A stretch of 64,000 bases of DNA from Dactylosporangium siamense. Lineage in GTDB: Bacteria > Actinomycetota > Actinomycetes > Mycobacteriales > Micromonosporaceae. The position numbers and the translations under genes were made by a program. The notes beneath the pieces are model-generated. The model was given only the letters and a program-made list of their open reading frames with translations, made no database searches and had not been told where the DNA came from. Positions 51,146-63,100 of this stretch are shown one piece after another (position 1 is the stretch's first letter; each line of letters opens with the position of its first letter). The DNA is taken from NCBI RefSeq assembly GCF_016862795.1, contig NZ_BONQ01000156.1:1-64000 (forward strand). Direction: 5' to 3'.

Positions 51146-54100
51146 ATGCCCTCAGACGGTGCCCTGCCGAGTTACCAGGACCTTTTCGGTGAGCTGCTGT
51201 TCCAGCGCGGCGACGAGTCCCGCTCGGTGTACTCCCCGGCCGCGTACCTGGCCGACCTGCTGCAACTCGTGGCCGGCGTCGACGGCGGCATCGCCGAGCG
51301 GCGGCCGGACATCGCCCGGGTGCCGCTGGACCTGGCACACACGTACACCGAGGTGCCGTACCTCGACATCGTCAACGAGGTCCTCGAGCGCGCCCTGGAG
51401 GCGACCGCGGACACCACCGCCGAGACGATCCTCGAAGGCGCTCACTCGCCCGCCGCGCTGCCGTTCTCGCTGCGCCACGAACGGATCCGCACCTACCTGC
51501 GGCACCTCGGCGTCGAGGCCACCGACCTGTACAAACTGTTCGCCGACGGCATCGACCCGGACACGGTCGCGCGGGAGCACCTCGGCCTGACCGCCGCCGA
51601 CGTCACGCTGCTCACCACGGTGCTGACCAACGGCCCCGACCTGCGCGGGTGTTTCGCGCTCGGCAACGAGCCGTGGAACCGGCTCGAGTCCGCCGACCGG
51701 CTCCGGCAGGCCATGCAACTCAGCGCCGCCGACCTGCGGGAGCTGCTCTACCAGCGCACCGGCGCGGCGGAGAGCACCGCCGGGTCCTTCATCCACCAGG
51801 GCGGCGCCGTGGTCCGGCTCGACGCGGCCGAGGAGCGGCTGCGCTCCGGTGCCGACCGGCCGGTGCCGGTCGAGTGGTTCGAGCGGGTCAACCGGTTCGT
51901 GCGGCTGGCCCGGCGGACCGGCCTGTCGTTCACCGACCTCGACCTCGTCCTGCGGGCCTGCTGCGGCAACCGGATCGACCTGGCGGCGCTGCGCGTGATC
52001 GCGATCGTGCGGCACCTGGAACGCGCCCTGCGCCTGCCGGTCGACGTGGTGGTGAGCCTGGTCGCGCCGATCCCGGAGCTCGGCGCCGGCGACGACGCCG
52101 AGCCGGCGGACCTGTTCGACCGGGTGTTCAACGTGCCGTTCGTGGCCGCCGAGGGCACCGTCCTGCGCGGGACCGGCCCGGCGCCGAGCGCCTACGCCGG
52201 GCTGCGCGAGCTCGTCTGCGTCGGCGACATCCTCGCGTCCCGCAACCGGGACGTGCGCCGCCGGATCACCACGGCCCTGAGCATCACCGAGGCCGACCTG
52301 GCCGCGATCGTCGAGCGGTTCCGCGCCGCCGACGACAGCGGCCCGTTCGACCGCGGCCTGGGCCCCGCCGGCCTGGCCCTGCTGCACCGCGTGGCCCGCC
52401 TCGCCGGAGGGCTCGGGCTGGGCGTCACCGACCTGCTCGACGTGCTCGACGCCCTCGACCGCGACCCGGCGGCGTCGCGTTTCGCCCCGTTCCCACTGCT
52501 CATCGACCCGGGCGTGACGCTCGACCGGGCCTCGTCGGCGCTGGCCGGCACCGACCCGGTGGCCGGGCTCTGGCTGGCCCAGACGCTGCTCGGCGCGGTC
52601 ACCTGGCTGCGCGAGAGCGGGCTCACCGGGCGTGACCTGGTGACCGTGCTGGGCGGCTCGCGCGGTGACGCCCTGACGGCGGTCCTGGAGCGCCTGCGCG
52701 GCGGCTTCGACGCGGTCGCGCTGACCCCCGCCGCGTTCACCGCCGGCCAGTTCGGCGAACGGGCGGCCGAGGTGCTGCACAGCGCCCTCGCCGTCACCGG
52801 CGGCGTGCTGTGCGACCGCGACGACCGGGTGGTGCTCACCTGGACCGGCGCCGCGGCCGCGTACCGGGCGGTCAACGAGCTGGGCGTGATCGTGCCGGCG
52901 GACCTGCTCGGCCTCGGGCTCGACGCGCGCACCACCGAGCGGATCCTCACCGGCCTCGTCGCCGGCGGCTACGTCGAGGCCGACGGCACCGTGGTGGCCG
53001 ACCGGCTGCCGTCCACCCCGGAGGCGCTGCGGCTGTCGGGCGGCCTCGGCCACGTCCGCGACGACGTGTTCGCGCTGATCGCCGGGCTGTGTGAGGGCTC
53101 GGACGGGCCCATGGTGTACCCGTCGGACCTGGAGACGCTCGGGACGCTGACCGCCGCGCAGCGGACCGAGCTGTACGGCAACCTGATCTACAACGGCCTG
53201 CTGGACCCGGACGGGCGGGTGCGCGAGCCCGGATTCTTCGGCGACCCCGGCAACGCGGCGCAGCTGCAGGTCGACGCCGAGCTCGACGACGTCACCCAGC
53301 CCGTCCTGGCGCTGCTGCGCGAGGTCGTGGCCAGGTTCGGCACCGAACCGATCCCATTGGACCCGGCCATCTTCGCCGGGACCGGCGCGGACGAGCGGGT
53401 GCTGCTGGACAGCCTGCGTCACAACGGGCACATCGACGCCGACGGCACCTACGCCGATCCGCTCGGCCTGCTGGACAGCTCACCCGCCGAGTTCGGGTTG
53501 GCGCTGGAGCTGTACCCGTACCGCCGCCAGGTCCTCGCGGCCATGCAGGCGCAGCTGCGCGACGCCCGGGACCGGCTGCTCCGGCTGAGCCCCGACGACC
53601 TGCGCGACATCGCCGACGTGGCGGTCGCGCAGCGGTTCGCCGACGGGCTCGACGGTTTCGCGCTCGTCGACGGGCGCCCCGGCCCGGACGGGCTCGCGTT
53701 CTTCGCCGACCCCGGCAACACCCTGGCCGTCGAGGGCTTCACCGACAGCGAAAACGACACGGTGTTCGACCGGATCGCGGCGATCCTGGCCGAGCAGCGC
53801 GCCTTCCGGCTCGACCTCGCCGCGCTCACCGGGCTGGGCTTCGACGACACCCGCCGCGACCAGCTCGTCGCCCACCTCATCGGCGTCGGGCACCTCACCC
53901 CGGCGTTGACGGTGCCCGAGGACCGGCTCGCCCACTTCGCCACCGTCACCAACGCGCCGGCGTTCACCGTGCCGGGGCTGGCCGACTTCAGCATGGACGT
54001 GTTCTTCCTGCTGCACGCGGTGGCCGTGCGGGTCCTGGCCGGCATCGAGGAGATCACCACCGTCCTGGCCGATCACGGCGCGCGGCAACGGGCCCTGGTC

Positions 54101-57100
54101 TTCGAGGTGCTCCGCGACGCGCTCGGCGTGCCAGCAGCGGTCGCGGAGGCGATCTGCACCGCCGTCCTCGGTGCCGCCGCCGGGGTCGTCGAGCTGCTGG
54201 TGCCGGACGACGACGACGAGGACGTGCCGCTGCTCCGGGCGTTCCGCCGCATCGAGGGCTTCGCGCTGCTCGCCGCCCGGCTCGGCCTCGACGCCGACGA
54301 GGTGGCGCTGGCCTTCCGCGACCAGCAGCTGACCGGGAAGTTCGCCGAGCCTCTGGCGCTGCCGCCGGGCATCGACCGCATCGACGCGCTGCTCGAACGC
54401 GCCGACGGCACGGTCCTGGTGTTCCGCGACACGGCCTACTGGACCTACCCGGCCGGCGCGCAGGCCCCGGCCGACCCTGCTCCGGCGCCGCTGTCCGCGC
54501 TGTCGGCGGCCCTGACCGGCCTGAGCGTCGACGCCGCGTTCACCGACCCGGCGGGCGCGGAGTGGCTCGTCGGCCGCGACCCCGCGGGAGCCGGGCTGAC
54601 GTTCGTGCGGCAGCCGGGCAGCGGCCGGTGGGCGGCGCGGACGCAGCAGTGGGGCGCCGTGACCAACGCGTTCGCCGCCCCGGCCGCCATCGACGCCGCC
54701 TTCGTCGACCGGGACGGCCGCACCTACCTGTTCTGCGGCGACCAGTACGTGCGGTACACCACCAGCGGCGCCGCGACCGTCGACGACGGCTACCCGCGCC
54801 CGATCGGGCAGTGGTGGGAGAACGAGCAGCATGCCGCCGCGCTGCCGGCGCCGTTCCGCCGGTCGCTGGACGCCGCGTTCCTCGGCCACGACGGCCGCAC
54901 CTACCTCTTCGCCGGCGACCGGTTCCGGACCGTCGGGCCCGGCGCGGGCACCGACGACCCGGACGAGGGACGCCCGGTCGGCGCCGTGTGGGGCCGGGTC
55001 CGCAACGCGTTCGAGGCGGCCGAGCGGGTCGACGCCGCGTACACGAACGGCTCGCAGCACTTCCTCGTCGCCGGCGACCAGGTGCTCCGGCACACGGACG
55101 ACCTCGAGAACGCCGGCCTGCGGGTCGACGGCGGCTACCCGCAGCGCATCGAGACGCACCGCCCGGCCACGCCGCCGGCGTTCCGGCACGGGCTCGAGGC
55201 GTCGTTCGTGGACGCGAGCGGCACCACGCACCTGTTCAAGGACGGCCAGACGGTCGCGCTGGGCACCGACGCGGACTACCCGGGGTACCAGACCGAAACC
55301 GTGCCGACCCGGCAACGGTGGGGCGTGCTGCGTCCGTCGCTGAACCCGGACGGTGCCGTCGACGCCGCGTTCGTCGGGCTGGACGGCCACACCTACCTGT
55401 TCAGCGGCGACACCTACCTGCGCTACGGCGGCGCCGACTACTCCGCGGTGGATCCCGGCTTTCCGCGGGCGATCGCCGGGGACTGGGGCGGGCTGCGCCG
55501 GGTCGGCGCGGCGGTGGTGCTGGACGGCGCGACGTACCTGTTCGGCACCGGCGGCAAGCTGTTCGACGCGCCGGCCGAGCACGCCGCCGCCCTCGACACG
55601 GGCCGGCTGCCGCGCGTCCTGCGGCAGCGCCTGGCCGAGCACGCCGTCACCGTCGCCGAGGACGCGAAGGTCACCGGCGCTCGCCCGGCCTGGTCGGTCG
55701 AGGGTGTGCGGCTGCGGCTGGTCGAGGCGGGCACCGACCCGGAGACCGGCGCGGCCACCGCGGCCCGGATCGAGGCGCACTTCGACCCGGCGAAGGACAC
55801 CGAGGTCCACGTGCGCTACTCCACCCGCGACTACACCGTCCCCGACCCGGGGTACCCGCGGCCGCTGGGCGACAACTGGTGGAACCTGCCCGACGAGTTC
55901 GTGTCCGGCCCGGGGCGCCTCGCCGGCATCGACGCGGTCTTCACCGGCCACGACCGGCGCACCTACCTGTTCAGCGGCGGGCAGTACGTGGTGTTCGACA
56001 ACAAGCGCCGCTGGTGGTCCCCGCCGATGTCGCTGGACGAGGACTGGAACAGCCTGCCGTTCGACCACGTCGACGCGGCGTTCGTCGGCGCCGACGGCAA
56101 GACCTACGTGTTCGCCGACGGCCGGTACGTGCGGTACACCGACCCGCGCTGCACCCGCGTCGACGAGCGCTACCCGGCGCGCGTCGCGGCGTTCTGGGGC
56201 AACGTGCCGAACAATATCGCCCGCACCGGCCGGGTCGACGCGGCGTTCGTCGCCGGCGAACACACCTACCTGTTCTCCGGCGACCAGTACGTCCGCTACA
56301 CCGGCCGGGGGTACGACACCGTCGACCTCGGCTACCCGAAGCTGCTCACCGACCTGCGCCACGAGCCCCGGCTGCGGCACCTCGCCGCCCGCCTCGACGG
56401 CGTCGACGCGGCGGTCGCGGACCGGCGCAACGTCTACCTGTTCCGCGGGGCGCAGTGCCACGTCGTGTCCGCCACCACCTACCGGCGCTACGACGACCTG
56501 CCGGGCCCGATCGGCTGCGCGTTCGTCGAGGACGGCGCGCTGCTGGCCGAGCGTCCCGGCGGCTGGAGCCACCTCAGCGCCCTGGAAGGCACCTCGCCGA
56601 CCGCGACGCCGGCCCGGCCCCGCGCGCTGCGCGGCGTCCCGGAGCGGTTCCGCGCCGGCCTGGACGCGGTCCTGCACGGCACCGACGGCACCACCTACCT
56701 GTTCCAGGGCGACGCCTGCTGGAACACCGGGCTCAACCGCGCCTACCCGTTCGCCGAGGAATGGGGCCGCGCCCGCGCCACCATCCAGCGGCGGGTCGAC
56801 GCGGCGTTCGTCGGCGCCGACGGCAACACCTACGTCTTCGGCGGCGAGCACTTCGTCACCTACACCGGCACGCAGTACGCGGGGGCGGACGCCGAGGGAC
56901 CGGCCCGGCCGGTCGCCGAGCACTGGGGCGGGCTGCGCGGCGTGGCGCTGGCCTACGTGCGGGCCGGCACCACCTACCTGTTCGAGCCGCCGGGCCCGGA
57001 CGGCACCGCGCGCTGCGTCACCTACTCCGGTGCCGACTACAGCCGGCCCGACGAGCGCACGCCGGTCACGGTCGACGCCACCTTCTGGGACATCCCGCGG

Positions 57101-60100
57101 CAGCACCGGCCGGCCGGGACGGTGCTGCCGGCGGCGGTGCTGTTCGAGGGCGACACGATGCTGCTGGTCACCGGCGGCGTGTGCCTGCAGCGCGACGAGC
57201 GGACCGGCACCTGGTCCTACCCGCGACCGCTGGAGCGGATCTGGCGCGGGCTCGGCGACGCGACCGGTCTCACGGCCGCGTTCACCGGCCGCGACGGCGC
57301 GACCTACTTCTTCCTGGACGGGGAGTACGCGCGGTACGCCGGTGGCGTGGTCGAGCCCCGCCAGCCGATCCGCGACCGGTGGGGCCGCTCCCGCAACGCG
57401 TTCCTGGCCGCCGGCGCGCGGGTCGACGCGGCCGTGGTGCTGCGCGGCGTGACGTACCTGTTCTCCGGCGACCAGTTCGTGCGCTACAGCGGCGCGGACT
57501 ACGAGTACGCCGACGCCGGCTACCCGAAGCCGATCGTGGGCGGGCTGCGCCTCGAGGAGCCGTTCGCGAACCTGCCGGCCACCTTCGACGACGAGCTCGC
57601 CGGGCTGGGCGCCGGACCGCTGATCGACGCGGTGACCGGCAACGACCGCACCGCCTACGTGTTCGCCGGCGGTGCCTGCCACGCCGTGTCGCGGACCGCG
57701 ACCGCCACGCTCGACCTGCGTGACCTGGTCCGGGTGCGCAACACGATCGCCGAGCGGCAGCGCGTCGACGCCGCCCTGGTCGACGGCGAGGTCACCTACC
57801 TGTTCTCCGGCGACCAGTACGTGCGCTACACCGGCCGCGACTACGGCCCGGTCGACGACGGCTATCCGCGCGACCTGGCCGGCTTCGGCGACGAGCTGCA
57901 TGTCGGCGCGCTGCCGGAGGCGTTCCAGGACCGCGTCGACGCCGCGTTCCGCGACGCCGGCGGCCGGACGGTGCTGTTCGCCGGCGAGCAGTACCTCACC
58001 ATCCACGGCAACCAGGTCACGGCCGCGCCGATCGCCGGCGCCTGGGGCGTGCTCGGCGACGCGTTCGCGCCGGGTGCGCCTATCGACGCGGCGTTCGTCG
58101 CGCCGTCCGGCGAGCTGTACGCGTTCCGCGGCACCCGCTACATCCGCTACCCGGACGGTGTGCCCGGGACCGTCGAGCCGGGCTACCCGCGGCCGGTCAA
58201 GGACGACTGGGGGTTCCTGCCGGCGGCGTTCGAGCGGGGCATCGACGGCGCGTTCACGCTCGCCGGCCGGGTGCACCTGAGCCGCGGCGACGCCTTCGTC
58301 AAGCTGCCGGCCGGCGGTCTGGAGCTGACCGAGCACACCGTGCCGCAGCTGTTCCGGCACCGCTTCACCGACGGCGCCGACTACCGGCTGGCCGACGTGC
58401 GGGCGATCAGCCGGTTCGCCGCGCTGGCCCGCGCGCACCCGGTCGAGGGCGGGCTGGCCGCGTTCCTGCTGCCCGGCCCGTCGATCTACGCCGACCCGTA
58501 CCTGCGGCTGAGCACGCTGTTCGGCTGGGACGCCGACGAGCTGCGCTGGTGTCGGCGGCACAGCCGGTTCCTGTCCGGCGCCCCGGCCGACGAGGACCGG
58601 TTCGAGATCGAGTTCCTGCTGGAGCTGGCCGAGCTGTTCGCCTTCGCCGGCCGGCTCGGCACCGGACCCTCGGCGTTGCGCGCCGAGGTGTGGGCGCGGC
58701 TGCACGACAGCGGCACCCCGGCCGCTCCCGCCGCGCTCGACGCGGCCGGTGGCGCGCTGCACGGGCTGCTGGCCCGCCGCACGCCCGCGGCCGAGCTGCC
58801 GGCCCTGGCCCGCACCGTCCACGACGAGCTCAACGTGGCCCGCCGCGACGCGCTCGTCGCCGCCGTCATCGCCGCGGACCCGGACTTCCACACCGCCCGG
58901 GACCTGTTCGACTGGTTCCTCATCGACGTCGAGATGGGCGGGAGCGGCACCACCTCGCGGGTGCGGGAGGCGATCGCGGCCGTGCAGCTGTACCTGCACC
59001 GGTACCTGCTGCGCCTGCTGCCCGCGGCGGCCGATGACGGTACCGACGACTCCGCCGACGACGTGGTGGACCCCGAGGCCGTCCGGGCGCTCGTCAAAAA
59101 CCGGTGGTCCTGGATGCGCGGCTACCGGCTGTGGGAGGCCAACCGCAAGGTGTTCCTGTACCCGGAGAACTACCTGCGCCCCGAGCTGCGCGCCGCGAGG
59201 ACCCCGGCCTTCCGCGCCCTGGAGAGCGACCTGCTGCAGGGCGAGATCACCCCGGACGGGGTCGAGCGGGCGTTCAAGCGGTACCTCGACGAGTACACCG
59301 AGGTGTCGCGGCTGACGATCGCCGGTGGCTACGTCTACACCAAGGACATGGCGCCGGACGGGGTGCGCCGCCTGGTGCTGTTCGGCCGGACCAAGACCGA
59401 CCCACGCCGGTACTACTTCCGCCGGGCCGAGTTCGGCACCACCGAGCCGCTGTCGGCGACGTGGGAGGCGTGGCAGCCGGTCAACGTGCAGATCGGCGCC
59501 GACCAGGTGCACCCGGTGCACGCGTTCGGCCGGGTGTTCGTGTTCTGGGCCGACGCGGCCGACGCGCAGCCCGACGACCCCGGCACGACCAGCGTCGTCG
59601 TCGCCGACGACCGGCAGGTGTCGGGCAGCCAGACCAAGACCCAGCGGGTCGCGATCCGCTACTCGTTCTCCAACCTCAACCGCGACTGGGTGCCGATGCA
59701 GACCCTCGGCGTCGGCCCGCGGGAGGAGGGCACGATCTCCGGCGTCACGCTGCTGGTCCGCCCGCGGGTGAAGGACGACAGCGGCGCCACGTCGATCGCC
59801 GTCTCCTGCTCCTACACGGTGACCGCGCCCGACACCGGCGCCGAACCGCCCACGCCGCGCCGCGCGGCCGTGCTGTTCGACCTCAACCCGGAGCTCTACG
59901 CCGACGACCTGCTCGACCCCGACGACCCGAAGGGCCTGACCCCGGCCGGCGCCGCGGTCATGACCGACATCGAGGTCACCCTCGCGGCCGCGGCCACCGC
60001 CGAGCAGGTCTCGCGGATCTTCCTGGACCGGGTCGACCCGGCCGGCATCGTCCGCTTCGACCAGCCGGCCGGCTTCGAGGGCCTCAACTGGTTCAGCGTC

Positions 60101-63100
60101 GACCACAAGGGCGGCAGCTTCCTGTGCCGCCCGGTGCCGGTGACCAGCTCCGGCGGCAAGCGCCAGGCCCTGGCCGGCAACCGGGACCACCTGCCGGTGC
60201 AGGCACCGGTCGACGCCGCCGTCGAACTCCCCAACGGCGTGCGGTACTTCTTCGACAACACCGCGCGCACCTTCCGGACCGGCACCGCCGACGCCGGCCC
60301 CGGGGACCCCGCCTCGACCGGCCGGCGGTGGGGGCGCCGGCCCACGGTGCTGCCCGGCGACGCCCTCTCCGACGGCGTCCTGACGGCGGGCATCGACGCG
60401 GTCGTGGTCCGCGGCCAGCAGACGTTCGTGCTCTTCGGCGGCCGGTACGTGCGGTTCACCGGCACACCGTTCCGGCTGTTCGACGATGGGTACCCCAGGG
60501 ACCTCGCGACGAACACCGACAACCTGCCGAAGTGGACCCGGGTCGACGTGGCGTTCACCGGGCAGGACGGGGCCGAGTACTACTACTCCAGGACGCTGGG
60601 CAAGGTCACCGTCGTGCGGCCCAGCACCGGCACCCAGTCGACGGTCGACCTCGCCGAGCACTGGCTGCGCCTGCTCGGGCTCGGCGACCTCGAGGCGGTG
60701 CTGGTCACCGATCAGGCCACGTTCTTCATCGGTGGCAAGGACTACCTCCGGGTAGCTGGTGCCGCCTACGACAAGGTCGACTTCAAGGCCGACATCAAGG
60801 CGAGGAAGCTCGAGGGCAACCCCGACGGCCTGCCGACCGACCTGAAGATCCACGCCGCGGCGCGGATCGGCCAGACGACCTACTACTTCGACAACACCGA
60901 CGCCGGCCGCTACCTGACCGTCTCCGGTGGCAGCCGGCAGTTCCGGGCCCTGGTCGGCCCGCAGAGCACCGTCGGCGACCAGGGTGCCGTCGACGCGGCC
61001 TGGGTCGGTGGGACCCGCCTGTACCTGACCCGCGACGGCGAATACGTCCGGTACACGCTGCCGTCCGCCGACGCGCCCGTGCCCGACCTCATCGACGAGG
61101 GCTACCCGAAGCCGCTGCCGCGGAAGATCAACGCCGCGTTCAGCCGGAACGGGTCCGTCTACCTGTTCTCCGACGCGGGCTACGCGCGGATCAACGCCAC
61201 CACCGAGCCCTCCAGGCTCCCGGCCCCGCGCACCACCGCCGGTGCGTGGGCCGACCTGCCACGCGCCGGCGACCGGCCCTTCGACGGCGCGCTGGAGACC
61301 GCCGCCTCGATCTTCCTGGTCGACGGCACCGAGTATCTGCGGTATTCCAAGAGCGGCAAGGTCGCACCGCCGTATGAGCGCTCGGCCGTGCCGTTCGAGC
61401 TGGTCCGGCTCACCACCGGCACCGCCTCGGAGCTCAACCGGCGGCTGCTGTCCGGAGGGGTACCGGCGCTGCTCGACCTGGCCACCCAGGAGCTCGACGA
61501 GGTCCGGGTGTCGACCCGCCGCGAGCCGGGCGCGGTGGCCGTGGAGGCGAGCATCGTCGACGTCGACCGCCTGCCGACCGGCTCGCACCTCGACTTCGGC
61601 AGCGCCAACGGCCTCTACTACTGGGAGATCTTCTTCCACGCGCCGGTGCTCATCGCCCAGGCCCTCAACGCCGCGCAACGCTTCGAGGCGGCCAAGCAGT
61701 GGTGGGAGTACGTCTTCGACCCGACCCAGCCGGCGGCCTGGCGGTTCCTGCCGTTCCTCGCCGCCGACCTCGACGAGCTCGCCGACGGCGTGACCGCCGA
61801 CCTGGCCGACCTGGGCCGGCGCCGCGGCGTGGCCGAGCTCAGGGAGGTCCTGGCGCCGGTCGTCGCCGACCTGCGGGCCCTCGCGCCGGCGGCGCTGCAG
61901 AACCGCCCGCCGCTGACCGCGGCGGAGACGGCCGCGCTGACCCGGCTCACGTCGGCGCTGACGCAGCGCGACATCGAGCTGAAACTGCAGGGCCTGCCCG
62001 GCAACCTGCCCGGCCCGCAGCGCGACGCGGTCACCGGGATTCGCGAGCGGGCCGCGGTCATCGCCGACCTGCGCCAGCTGTTCGGCCGGCTCGGCGACCG
62101 GGAGGGGCTGCTCAAGGCCTACCGGGAGCACCCGTTCGACCCGCACGCCATCGCCGACGTGCGCCCGATCGCCTACCGGCGCGCCGTCGTCATGGGCTAC
62201 ATCGACAACCTGCTCGACTGGGCCGACCTGCTGTTCGGGCAGTACACCCCGGAGAGCGTCGACGAGGCCCGGATGCTCTACGTGCTCGCCTACGACCTGC
62301 TCGGGACCGGCTCGGAGCTCGGCCCGCACCGGCTGCCGGCGGCGGCCGGCTTCGCCGAGCTCGACGCCGCACCGGGGGAGCTCGACCTCGCCGGATACCT
62401 CACCGCCGACGGCGCGCTGCTGGAGGGCGGCGGCGCGGTGCATGCCGGCGTCGCCGACGGGTACTTCGAGATCCCCGGCAACGCGGCGCTCGCCGAGTAC
62501 CGCGGCCGGGTCGCGGACCGGCTGCGCAAGATCCGGCAGTCGATGAACATCCTCGGCATCAGCCAGCCGCTGCCGCTGTTCGCGCCGCCGCTGGACCCGA
62601 TGGTGCTGGTGCAGGGGGTCGCCGGCGGGCTGGACGCGGAGGTGGTGGGGTCCGCCGTGACCGCGTCGCCGCCGGTGTACCGGTTCGCCGCCGCGTTCCG
62701 CAAGGCGCAGGACCTGGCCGAGAAGCTGCGCCAGTTCGGCTCGCAGCTGCTCGACACGCTCGACCGCCGCGACGCCGAGGAACTCAACCTGCTGCGCGGC
62801 CGGCAGGAGGCGGCGATCCTCGGGCTGACCCGCGGCATCAAGGAGGCGCAGGTCCGCGTCGCCGAGGAACAGGTCGCCGAGCTCAGCGCCGGCCAGGCGG
62901 CGGCACGAGCTCGGGTCGCGCACTACGAGGGGCTGATCGCCGCCGGCATGTCCGGCCTGGAGCAGGCCCAGCTCGACCTCATGTCGACCGCGGCGTCGGC
63001 GCATTTCGCCTCCAGCGTGCTCAAGGTCGCGGCGAGCATCGCGGCGGCCGTGCCGCAGCTGAAGGCCGGCCCGTTCATCCTCGGCGTGGAGTCCGGCGGC

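Noticed and set aside
54532-58310. Hemopexin block as evidence for a separate matrix metalloprotease-like gene
   Set aside because: The block is in the same uninterrupted frame as TcA sequence on both sides, and no HExxH protease motif is present.
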